The notes under the pieces are model-generated. The model had not been told where the DNA came from. It ran no database searches and worked only from the letters and a program-made list of their open reading frames with translations. DNA of 14,199 bases from Porphyromonadaceae bacterium UBA4277 (lineage in GTDB: Bacteria > Bacteroidota > Bacteroidia > Bacteroidales > Muribaculaceae), in NCBI GenBank assembly GCA_002395965.1, contig DGVT01000016.1, positions 1 through 14,199 on the forward strand, given 5' to 3'. The position numbers were made by a program, and so were the translations under genes. Of the stretch, positions 6,290 through 13,282 are shown in pieces (the first letter of the stretch is position 1; every line of letters begins with the position of its first letter).

Positions 6290-7876
6290 ATGAAAAAAAT
6301 TATTCTTAGCTTGTCGCTTTGCGGGGTTGCAATGATTGCAAGTGCTCAGTACACATTCGATGCTCTGCAACTGTCACAGACCGAACTTCGCGGAACATCT
6401 CGATTTATGTCGATGGCTGGCGCATTCGGTGCCTTAGGCGGCGATTTGTCGGTACTTAACCAGAACCCTGCCGGCATAGGCGTGTATCGCAGTCACGACT
6501 TAGGTATTACTCTTAGTCTTGACCTGAATTCGAGCCAGGCCGATGGCAATAACAAAGTGAACCAGACGAAGTTTAACGTTAATAGCTTCGGCTATGTGGG
6601 AGTGCTGAAACTTGACAGCGAAACCATGCCAAACTTGAACTGGGGCATATCATATAACCGCAACAACTCTTTTAATCGCCGCTCTAAAGGTGCTGCATTC
6701 GGTATTCCCACTTCGATAACCAACTATTTTGCCGACGAGGCCAACTTCGAGGGAATAACCACTTCCGACTTGGACCCGGCTGGCGGAAATCCGTTCAATG
6801 GCAATGCCAAGTGGAACCAGATTTTGGCTTACAGCACCTACATGATGAACCAGGATCCGAACAACACATCCCGTTTCATGGGGCTGGGCTTTGATGGCGT
6901 CTATGGCGAGGCCGAATATGACATTGAAGAGCGCGGACACACCGATGAGTTTACTGTGAGCTTTGGCGGCAACGTTGCTAATACTTTCTACTGGGGTATG
7001 GCCCTGGGCATTCAAGACATGTTGTATGAATACACGCGCTACTATGGCGAAGCACTTGAAAACACGCTGGTTTATGATGCTCCCGACGACCCTGAAGCCG
7101 AGCTCGTTGATGGCAACGCAAATATCGGACTCACCGACTGGAACCGCACCACAGGCACCGGCTATAACTTCAAAATCGGCGCTATCTTGAAACCCGTCAA
7201 TGCCTTGCGACTGGGTATCGCATTCCACACACCCACTTACTATAAAATGAAAGACACTTATAACACTGTGGCTGTGGCCGAATACTATGGCGACAAGGTG
7301 CTTAATGAAGATGGCTATGTGGTTGAGGACAATACTCCAACAAGCAGCACTTTTTACAAGCTCCGCACTCCCTGGCGTCTGATTGGCAGCATCGCAGGTG
7401 TGATAGGCAACAAGGGCATCTTGAGTGCCGACTATGAATATGTGGCCAACACCAACATTCGCCTCCTTGATGATTATGGCCGTGAATTTGGTGGCGCACG
7501 ACAGGAAATTGAAGATTACTTGAACCCGTCCCACATCATCCGTCTGGGTGGTGAGTTCCGCATAACTCCAAACTGGAGCATTCGTGCTGGTTATTCCTAT
7601 CAGACGTGCAACGTTAGCGACGGCGTGAAGGATGCTACTACTATAGTGGCTGTGGGAGGTAGTTCCACGGCATATAATTTCGACCGTAGCGTACAGCATA
7701 TTACTGCCGGTTTAGGCTATCGCTATAAGAATGTCTATTTCGACATGGCCTATGTGCACAAATATCGCCAGAACACATACACCGCATTCCCAATCGATGA
7801 CTATGGGAAAAACGTAGCGTGGGATGTCAAGGATCACAACAACAGAATCTCGGCTACATTAGGCTTCCGCTTCTAA
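6290..7876 (+). CDS. OMPP1/FadL/TodX-like outer-membrane protein
   Basis: This 528-residue protein has a Sec signal peptide (MKKIILSLSLCGVAMIASA, then QY). The mature N-terminus, TELRGTSRFMSMAGAFGALG followed by GDLSVLNQNPAGIGVY, is the hallmark of Bacteroidetes members of the FadL/OMPP1 family, in which an N-terminal plug precedes a 14-strand barrel. The rest alternates as expected for transmembrane beta-strands and ends ISATLGFRF with a terminal Phe, the usual outer-membrane insertion signal. FadL proteins pass hydrophobic substrates such as long-chain fatty acids or aromatics; the substrate here cannot be told. Related Bacteroidetes proteins are often labelled hemin receptor or hypothetical. 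The gene appears monocistronic, with a strong terminator directly downstream. Confidence 0.88.
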   Translation: MKKIILSLSLCGVAMIASAQYTFDALQLSQTELRGTSRFMSMAGAFGALGGDLSVLNQNPAGIGVYRSHDLGITLSLDLNSSQADGNNKVNQTKFNVNSFGYVGVLKLDSETMPNLNWGISYNRNNSFNRRSKGAAFGIPTSITNYFADEANFEGITTSDLDPAGGNPFNGNAKWNQILAYSTYMMNQDPNNTSRFMGLGFDGVYGEAEYDIEERGHTDEFTVSFGGNVANTFYWGMALGIQDMLYEYTRYYGEALENTLVYDAPDDPEAELVDGNANIGLTDWNRTTGTGYNFKIGAILKPVNALRLGIAFHTPTYYKMKDTYNTVAVAEYYGDKVLNEDGYVVEDNTPTSSTFYKLRTPWRLIGSIAGVIGNKGILSADYEYVANTNIRLLDDYGREFGGARQEIEDYLNPSHIIRLGGEFRITPNWSIRAGYSYQTCNVSDGVKDATTIVAVGGSSTAYNFDRSVQHITAGLGYRYKNVYFDMAYVHKYRQNTYTAFPIDDYGKNVAWDVKDHNNRISATLGFRF

Positions 7877-7900
7877 GATTTCCATTTATAACTTACAATT

Positions 7901-7935
7901 CGCCGGCATAATGAGGGCTATGTCGGCGATTTTTT
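7901..7935 (+). terminator. Intrinsic terminator of the outer-membrane protein gene
   Basis: CGCCGGCATA (7901-7910) pairs with TATGTCGGCG (7919-7928) over 10 bp with one G-U pair and an 8-base loop, followed at once by A and six T residues (7930-7935). It lies 24 bases after the stop codon and separates this unit from the helicase gene. Confidence 0.88.
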
Positions 7936-7974
7936 GTAATTTCGCCAAAGTAATATCACAGCTTGAGCCGTACA

Positions 7975-7982
7975 CATCTTTG
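7975..7982 (+). promoter_or_regulatory. Possible -7 box immediately upstream of the helicase start codon
   Basis: CATCTTTG differs by one base from TAnnTTTG and ends only five bases before the ATG at 7988. The gene lies just after a terminator, so it needs its own promoter. If this box is used, the transcript would begin at or next to the start codon, giving a leaderless or nearly leaderless mRNA. No clear TTTG lies 20 bp upstream. Confidence 0.4.
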
Positions 7983-7987
7983 CATAA

Positions 7988-10060
7988 ATGAACAACAATC
8001 AGAACAATATCGACCTTAATAACGATGAGTTCCAAACATTGTGGAACTTAATCCAAAACACACATCAATCGGTGTTTCTCACTGGCAAAGCCGGAACGGG
8101 GAAGAGTACCTTTCTGCGATACATTTGTGAGAACACCAGTAAAAAACACGTTGTGCTGGCACCCACGGGCATAGCCGCTGTCAACGTCGGCGGGCAGACG
8201 CTTCATTCATTTTTCAAAATACCATTCAAGCCACTGTTGCCCGGCGACCCGGATTTCATGCCCAAGCGCATTAATAAAACCCTGAGATATACCAAGGACA
8301 AAGTAAAACTGATAAGAGAGCTTGACCTTATCATAATCGATGAGATTTCAATGGTTCGTGCCGACATAATCGACTTTGTTGATAAGGTCTTGAAGCATTA
8401 TTCCGGCAATCGCCGTGAGCCTTTCGGAGGCAAGCAGCTGCTCTTTGTGGGCGATATCTTCCAACTCGAGCCAGTGGTCACTCGCGACATGCGCGAGATC
8501 CTTCTGCGCTATTACAAGCAGTTCTTTTTCTTTAATGCTCATGTGTTCGACCAGTTGGGCCTTGTGCCCATCGAGCTCAAGAAGATTTATCGCCAGACCG
8601 ACGACCAATTCATATCGCTGCTCGACCGCGTGAGGATTAACAAGGCGATGAAAAGCGACATCAGCTTGCTGAACTCTCGCTGCAACCAGGACTATGAGTC
8701 GCAGGAAATGGTCATTACGCTTGCCACAAGGCGCGACACGGTTAATGCCATCAACGACGAGAAAATGGCTGCTATCAAAAATCCTGAGTTCCTGTATAAA
8801 GGCGTTATCGAAGGCACCTTCCCCGACAACGACCTGCCCACTGCACTCGAGCTTAGGCTGAAAAAGGATGCACAAGTTATTTTCATCAGAAACGATAAAG
8901 ACGGACGTTGGGTGAATGGAACTATCGGCATGATTAGCAATTTAACCGACGACAGCGTGTGGGTCGTAACCGAAGACGGCTGTGAATATGAGCTGGAAGT
9001 GGAAATGTGGGAAAACATACAATACACCTTCGACGAGAAGAAAGACGCTGTGGTCGAGAATGTGCTCGGATCGTTTGCTCAGTTCCCCGTTAAACCAGCA
9101 TGGGCACTGACTGTGCACAAGAGCCAAGGACTGACGTTCAATCATGTCGTCATCGACTTTGCCGGAGGCGCGTTCACCGGCGGACAAACCTATGTGGCAT
9201 TATCGCGGTGCACTTCGCTCGAGGGTATAGTGCTGCTCAAGCCATTGTCCGAACGCGACATCATTGTCAACCCAGCCGTCGTTGACTTTAGCAGGCGATT
9301 TAACGACAGCACAATCATCAACGATGCCTTTAATCAGGAAAAGGCAGGCAAGCTATATCGCAAGGCAATTCATGCCTTCGACCATGATGAGTTCAGAACC
9401 TGCATAGAATGTTTTGCCCAGGCCATGACGCTCAAAAACGTCCTGGGCGACCCTGTGATTCAGCGGTTTATAGCCATAAAATTCAATCGCTTCGCTAATG
9501 ACAAAATCAAGATAAAACATCTTGAACAAAAGATTGAAACTCAACAAAATATGCTCAGCCAGCTCGCCATGGAATTTTGCCAAATGGGCGACCTGGTCAA
9601 TGGCTTCGGCTCGGAGGTGGGAGAGGGGAGTACGCCCTACGGAAATCAGCTCACGGCCGACGAAATCGCCATAAAATCGGCATTCTCCAACTATGATAAG
9701 GCTTTGCGCATCGACCCCATGTGCACTTCTGCTTTGATCGGGAAAGGGCGCTTGTTTATAGCCATTGACGAACATGACAAGGCAAAAGAAGAATTTAGTC
9801 GCGCATTGAAAATCGACGCCGACAATTTTGAGTGCCACATGAGCTTAGGTTACTTGTTTCATCAAGAAAAAAACATTTCAGAAACTATCAAGAGCTACAA
9901 GCGTGCAATTAAAGCCGACAAAAAAAGACCCGAACCACACGAACGTTTAGAAGAAATCTATGAGCGGCTTGGCCTTGACGATTTAGCCGAACTGCATCAC
10001 GAAAAGGCTCTCAAACTGCGGACTTCAAAAAAACGTAAGCCCAAGCCCAAGCAGAACTGA
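7988..10060 (+). CDS. Pif1/RecD-like superfamily 1 helicase with C-terminal TPR domain
   Basis: This is a probable ATP-dependent 5'-3' DNA helicase of the Pif1/RecD2-like group, cytoplasmic, 690 residues. Helicase motifs occur in order: Walker A GKAGTGKST (33-41), motif Ia APTGIAAVNVGGQTLHSFF (58-76), Walker B LIIIDEIS (114-121), motif III LFVGDIFQLEPV (152-163), a KIYRQTD box (about 203), motif V LTVHKSQGLTFNHVV (about 374-388) and motif VI QTYVALSRC (about 399-407). The ATPase core ends near residue 430. From about 455 on, TPR-like helix pairs follow, for example ALRIDPMCTSALIGKGRLF, EFSRALKIDADNFECHMSLG and SYKRAIKADKKRPEPHERL, then a very basic tail (RTSKKRKPKPKQN). TPR units suggest protein docking. 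Such helicase-TPR fusions occur in Bacteroidetes; their biological task is not clear to me. It stands alone between a terminator and an unrelated gene. Confidence 0.92.
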   Translation: MNNNQNNIDLNNDEFQTLWNLIQNTHQSVFLTGKAGTGKSTFLRYICENTSKKHVVLAPTGIAAVNVGGQTLHSFFKIPFKPLLPGDPDFMPKRINKTLRYTKDKVKLIRELDLIIIDEISMVRADIIDFVDKVLKHYSGNRREPFGGKQLLFVGDIFQLEPVVTRDMREILLRYYKQFFFFNAHVFDQLGLVPIELKKIYRQTDDQFISLLDRVRINKAMKSDISLLNSRCNQDYESQEMVITLATRRDTVNAINDEKMAAIKNPEFLYKGVIEGTFPDNDLPTALELRLKKDAQVIFIRNDKDGRWVNGTIGMISNLTDDSVWVVTEDGCEYELEVEMWENIQYTFDEKKDAVVENVLGSFAQFPVKPAWALTVHKSQGLTFNHVVIDFAGGAFTGGQTYVALSRCTSLEGIVLLKPLSERDIIVNPAVVDFSRRFNDSTIINDAFNQEKAGKLYRKAIHAFDHDEFRTCIECFAQAMTLKNVLGDPVIQRFIAIKFNRFANDKIKIKHLEQKIETQQNMLSQLAMEFCQMGDLVNGFGSEVGEGSTPYGNQLTADEIAIKSAFSNYDKALRIDPMCTSALIGKGRLFIAIDEHDKAKEEFSRALKIDADNFECHMSLGYLFHQEKNISETIKSYKRAIKADKKRPEPHERLEEIYERLGLDDLAELHHEKALKLRTSKKRKPKPKQN

Positions 10061-10126
10061 CCACTTATCAAAACAATATTTTTGTCCAAAATGCGTTAAA
10101 AAAAATGATATTATGTAGATGCGGTG

Positions 10127-11983
10127 ATGAAAAGGCTGGTTTACATATTGCTCTTGATGATGGCGGCGGGCACCGTGGCCTGCCAGCGCACGCCGGGCGA
10201 GGCCGAGCGGCGGCTCATCGACATCGACTCGCTCATCGCCAGCGCGCCCGACAGTGCGCTCACGCTGCTGGCCGCTCTCAGCCCATCGCCCAACCCTCAG
10301 CCTGCCGGCACCTCCGAGCCCTCTGGGACTTCTGAGGCTTCTGGGGCCTCTGGTGACAGCTCCCCCTCTAAGTTAGAGGGGGCAAGGGGGAGTGTGTTAG
10401 AATCAGTGGGAGCGCGCGACAGCTCCCCCTCTAAGTTAGAGGGGGCAAGGGGGAGTGTGTCAGCGAGCGATGAAGCCTCCCCAGTGCGCATGACGGCGGG
10501 CGAGCGTGCCTACCACGCGCTGCTCACGGCGCAGGCCATGTACAAGGCCTACATCCCCGCCACCACCGACTCGGTGATCAACGTGGCCTGGGACTACTAC
10601 GGCCACTTAGGGATGTTCGCGTCGGCCACCGACCGCCAGCGCCGCGTGCGCGCCATGCTCTACAAGGGCACCACAGCCGAGGAACTCGGCCACCCCGACA
10701 GCGCCATGTACTGGTACAAGCGCACCGAGCTCGAGGCCGCCCCCGACGACCACTACCACCGCGGCTACGCCCTGATGAGCATGGGCATACTTTATCAAGG
10801 AGTGTATTCCTATAGGCAGGCGATTAATAAATATCGCCAAGTCTTACATGACAGTTCTTATGTAGATTTACAAATTAGAAAATTCTGTATTCTTCAGCTC
10901 AGTCAGCTGTATAATGTGAATAAATTAGATAGTACATATTATTATCTTAATAGATTAAAAGCTTGCCTCGACGCAACTTCGTCTGATTCATATTATGATC
11001 ATGCTTATCATGAGGGGCTTGTCTATTATAATTATTATAAAGGAAATTACGATGCATGTAAAATAATAGGTAGTTATTTAATAAAAGAAGATTCGGTTTT
11101 AGCTAATTGCTCATGTTGGCAAGCTGTTAGCATTTCATATTCAAAATTGAATTATCGTGATTCGGCTTTGTATTACCATATTAACTCACCTTTACCAGCT
11201 AATTTAGATGATTCTGTATGGTACAATCAGTCAGAAGCAGAGCTCAGATTACTCAACAATGATATTCAAAATAGTGTTAAATATGAGAACTTTGCAGATG
11301 ATCTTGCAGGCAACAAGGTTATTTCATCAATAGAAAACGGTCTCACCAATATAGAATATAAAACTGAAATAGAATATAATTTATCATCACATAATGATGA
11401 AGTAACGTTTTTAATAATAGTAGCAGCAATTATTATTCTAACATTGTTATTATTATACTTCTATAAGTCAATTCGCAGACAAGGTGAATTGCAATCACTT
11501 TACAAATTCATTGATGATTTAGAGAATCAGGTATCAAGCAGTGAAATATTGGCCACAAAGCTCAACTCTACAAAAGATCAACTAAACAGAAGCAATGTTG
11601 ATTTAGAGAGAATGCGTGAATCCATTGACCTAATCACCGATGCATTACGAACCATTTTGACAATATTTCAGCATTCGCATTACAAACAGAAATCAGAGTC
11701 AAATCATATACTTGATGATGTGCTATCTGAGGAGTTTTTTGCACATTTACGTCTGTTTATAGATTACACACATCACGACTTGGCTTCATCTATGTCTGAA
11801 AATGAAAAATTATCAGTTCAAGACATAAATATCGTTTGCATGCATATATGCAAAATTCCCAATACTATAATCAGCCATTATGCGGGCTATGCCAATGTGC
11901 ACAGCGTGACAACAAGAAAAGATCGCATAGTTAAGACTTTCTTAGGCACGAATGCCCATATATCGGATATCATGAATTATTGA
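10127..11983 (+). CDS. Membrane-anchored TPR regulator with coiled coil and HTH-like C-terminus
   Basis: I start this 618-residue protein at the ATG at 10127; a GTG one codon earlier is in frame. Its signal sequence MKRLVYILLLMMAAGTVA leads to a possible lipobox Cys at 19 (TVAC, a weak lipobox). Residues of about 45-120 are low-complexity and carry a duplicated DSSPSKLEGARGSV (77-90 and 98-111). TPR-like helices fill about 125-400 (GHPDSAMYWYKRTELEAAPD, YRQAINKYRQVL). A transmembrane helix (about 426-448, TFLIIVAAIIILTLLLLYFY) is followed by a coiled coil (about 455-510) and a tail from about 562 (LSVQDINIVCMHICKI, RKDRIVKTFLG) resembling the LuxR-like HTH of Bacteroidetes TPR regulators (DUF6377-like). 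Expected topology is a periplasmic TPR sensor and cytoplasmic DNA-binding tail. The first 660 bases are strikingly GC-rich and the remainder AT-rich. It lies just upstream of an operator-like promoter. Confidence 0.85.
   Translation: MKRLVYILLLMMAAGTVACQRTPGEAERRLIDIDSLIASAPDSALTLLAALSPSPNPQPAGTSEPSGTSEASGASGDSSPSKLEGARGSVLESVGARDSSPSKLEGARGSVSASDEASPVRMTAGERAYHALLTAQAMYKAYIPATTDSVINVAWDYYGHLGMFASATDRQRRVRAMLYKGTTAEELGHPDSAMYWYKRTELEAAPDDHYHRGYALMSMGILYQGVYSYRQAINKYRQVLHDSSYVDLQIRKFCILQLSQLYNVNKLDSTYYYLNRLKACLDATSSDSYYDHAYHEGLVYYNYYKGNYDACKIIGSYLIKEDSVLANCSCWQAVSISYSKLNYRDSALYYHINSPLPANLDDSVWYNQSEAELRLLNNDIQNSVKYENFADDLAGNKVISSIENGLTNIEYKTEIEYNLSSHNDEVTFLIIVAAIIILTLLLLYFYKSIRRQGELQSLYKFIDDLENQVSSSEILATKLNSTKDQLNRSNVDLERMRESIDLITDALRTILTIFQHSHYKQKSESNHILDDVLSEEFFAHLRLFIDYTHHDLASSMSENEKLSVQDINIVCMHICKIPNTIISHYAGYANVHSVTTRKDRIVKTFLGTNAHISDIMNY
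10355..10397 (+). repeat. 43-bp palindromic repeat, copy 1 (in frame)
   Basis: This unit is identical to copy 2, 63 bases downstream. Its core is a perfect palindrome: CCCCCTCTAA (10362-10371), a central G, and TTAGAGGGGG (10373-10382). An alternative stem pairs CTCCCCC (10360-10366) with GGGGGAG (10386-10392). It encodes DSSPSKLEGARGSV within the regulator. It resembles intergenic REP-like elements, here inside a gene. Confidence 0.9.
10418..10460 (+). repeat. 43-bp palindromic repeat, copy 2 (in frame)
   Basis: All 43 bases match copy 1. Palindrome arms lie at 10425-10434 and 10436-10445. The 63-base offset is 21 codons, so both copies encode the same 14-residue peptide. The 20 bases between copies differ from the flanks. 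Confidence 0.9.
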
Positions 11984-12017
11984 TTCAAGTGATATAACAT
12001 CAAACCGGTGAAATATC

Positions 12018-12038
12018 ACAGTTCGGGACTGTTTATTT
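12018..12038 (+). terminator. Weak terminator candidate after the TPR regulator
   Basis: ACAGT (12018-12022) pairs with ACTGT (12028-12032) around TCGGG, followed by TTATTT. Upstream, GTGATAT (11989-11995) can pair with ATATCAC (12013-12019). These lie within 60 bases of the regulator stop and could end its transcript, though the stems are short. Confidence 0.35.
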
Positions 12039-12098
12039 GATAGTTGAGGACGTTAAATTGTCTAAAATCGTTTATTGATGCGGGTTTTGAGAGATAGA

Positions 12099-12128
12099 AT
12101 AGGACTATCCTAAATTAGGATAGGACTA
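12099..12128. promoter_or_regulatory. Operator-like array: two ATAGGACTA direct repeats enclosing a palindrome
   Basis: ATAGGACTA occurs at 12099-12107 and 12120-12128, a spacing of 21 bp (two helical turns). Between and overlapping them is a perfect 17-bp palindrome, TATCCTAA (12106-12113), A, TTAGGATA (12115-12122). The array covers the place where a -33 box would be for the -7 box at 12140. This arrangement is typical of a dimeric regulator site at an activator-dependent promoter. The protein that binds is unknown; the adjacent TPR/HTH regulator is an obvious candidate by position only. Confidence 0.6.
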
Positions 12129-12139
12129 GTTTTTTGCTG

Positions 12140-12147
12140 TAAATTTG
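12140..12147 (+). promoter_or_regulatory. -7 promoter box of the small secreted protein gene
   Basis: TAAATTTG is a perfect match to the Bacteroidetes -7 consensus TAnnTTTG. No TTTG occurs 19-21 bp upstream; the operator-like array occupies that place. The predicted transcript would start near 12153, about 27 bases before the ATG at 12180, which supports that ATG as the true start. Confidence 0.7.
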
Positions 12148-12179
12148 CAAAAAACAATTAACTCAAAATCCCATTTGTC

Positions 12180-12570
12180 ATGAAAAAAAAAATTAGCAAT
12201 TTTCCTCGTATCATTTTTAACAGTCTTTAGTGTGTATGCTAATGATATAAATAGCGAACAAGACAAAAGACTTATTCACATTGGCCAAATTAATGTTCCT
12301 CGTCCTCATGCCATTGAGGTAAATGAGCCGGTGGCGATGTACACCATCTCTACGGCTACCGTCGATTTCACCTTCGATGCGAACTACTATTCCGAGTACA
12401 CCATCCACCTTGTAGGCGAATACGTGGAGATGGACTACTTCGTCTATACTCCTGTGGTCTATATCCCAGTGGCAACCTTCGGGGAGATTGTGGACATCTA
12501 CATCGAAAGTGAGGACTGCGGCTCATATTATGGTGTGCTCGACAAGACCGCATTCACATCAATGGAATAA
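12180..12570 (+). CDS. Small secreted protein, start codon out of frame across an A10 tract
   Basis: From the ATG at 12180 the frame as written gives only MKKKISNFPRIIFNSL and a stop. One base different in the ten-A run (12183-12192) joins the ATG to the open frame running to 12570. That frame encodes MKKK then LAIFLVSFLTVFSVYA, an excellent signal peptide cut after VYA, and about 111 mature residues (NDINSEQDKRLIHIGQINVP onward). The mature part is acidic and probably beta-rich (VAMYTISTATVDFTFDANYY, TPVVYIPVATFGEIVDIYIE). Size and pattern recall DUF3244-type secreted Bacteroidetes proteins, a tentative comparison. A GTG at 12232 is the first in-frame start as written but would discard the signal peptide. 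Explanations: phase variation, RNA polymerase slippage on A10, decay, or sequencing error. It has its own promoter with an operator-like array. Confidence 0.75.
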
Positions 12571-12644
12571 GACAAATTGCTGACAAACACCATTGAGCCC
12601 CAAAAGCGCCTTGCCGCTGCACACCCTTTTATTATAATGTGGGA

Positions 12645-12698
12645 GGGCACACCCACAAAACTGTTTATTTACGAGTCAAGGCTGTGCCCACTTGACTC
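12645..12698 (+). other. Structured RNA candidate between the two small genes
   Basis: GAGTCAAG (12673-12680) pairs perfectly with CTTGACTC (12691-12698) around a 10-base loop. That loop contains TGTGCCC (12683-12689), which is complementary to GGGCACA at 12645-12651, so a pseudoknot or an alternative stem is possible. A third small stem, GTGGG/CCCAC, surrounds the latter. The element lies between a stop codon (12570) and an ATG (12719) and could act as a terminator or as a translational control element. No T-run follows. Confidence 0.35.
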
Positions 12699-12718
12699 AA
12701 ATTTAACACTGTTTTATT

Positions 12719-13197
12719 ATGAATAAGACTATCGTTAACGTCAATTCAATGGCCGACTTTACCGAGGCACGGCGGGTCAACTTCCGGCCGGTACGTCCAA
12801 CGTTATTTATCCCAATGCGAACTTGAAGCGCGGTCTTCGCTTCCTGGAGCGTGTGACCGTAGTAGGCCGCAACGACTGTAACGGCGTGAGCCCTTATACA
12901 AAAGATAGCATGGCCCTGCAGGTTCTGAGCAACATCGGTATAATATCGCTCCATGACGTGAACAAAATAAAAATGGCATCATCGTCGATGCTTGTTACAA
13001 ACACTCCCGAAATAGAGGTGCGTGAAGGCGAGTCGTCAGATCCTTTATTTAAGGTCAAACGCCCATCTGGAAATGGCTTGACGAGTTTAACGTTGCTGGC
13101 AAGGGATGCTTCAGGCAATGAGTTGTATCTTCCGGTGCGTCTGGGCAATGCCGATGGCGGTGGCAACTGCGGTCTGTTTGTGCAATTACCGGTTTGA
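12719..13197 (+). pseudogene. Small gene interrupted by a frameshift, function unknown
   Basis: The ATG at 12719 opens MNKTIVNVNSMADFTEARR, which soon reaches a stop (12824-12826 in that frame). The neighbouring frame, open from 12739 to the stop at 13195-13197, continues plausibly as AGQLPAGTSNVIYPNANL, then KRGLRFLERVTVVGRND. A single-base loss near 12770 would join them into about 159 residues. As written, the second frame has no ATG before a TTG at 12823. The protein has no signal peptide or membrane helix and ends NADGGGNCGLFVQLPV. I do not recognise a family. I found no slippery heptamer, so programmed frameshifting is unlikely. Decay or a sequencing error are the simplest explanations. 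Confidence 0.6.
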
Positions 13198-13282
13198 CGA
13201 GAGTGTTGAAAAGTTAAAAGACAAAACCGATATTTAACAGTATAATCATCTGACATACAAGCTGTAAGGGTGTGAAAAACCT

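Noticed and set aside
6650..7699. A 349-codon open frame on the minus strand opposite the outer-membrane protein gene
   Set aside because: The plus-strand frame has a signal peptide, family motifs and a terminal Phe; the reverse frame has no recognisable domain and is a composition shadow.
10061..10126. Promoter of the TPR regulator
   Set aside because: TTTG occurs at 10081-10084 but no TAnnTTTG box follows at the right distance, so no promoter is called here.
10355..10460. CRISPR array
   Set aside because: Only two repeat copies, a 20-base spacer, location inside an ORF and no cas genes nearby.
10297..10491. Reverse-strand ORF with twice-repeated TLPLAPSNLEGELS
   Set aside because: The repetition comes from the palindromic DNA repeat read backwards; the plus-strand frame continues through it as one long protein.
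12719..12830. Programmed -1 ribosomal frameshift
   Set aside because: No slippery heptamer of the X XXY YYZ type is present where the frames overlap, so mutation or sequencing error is more likely.
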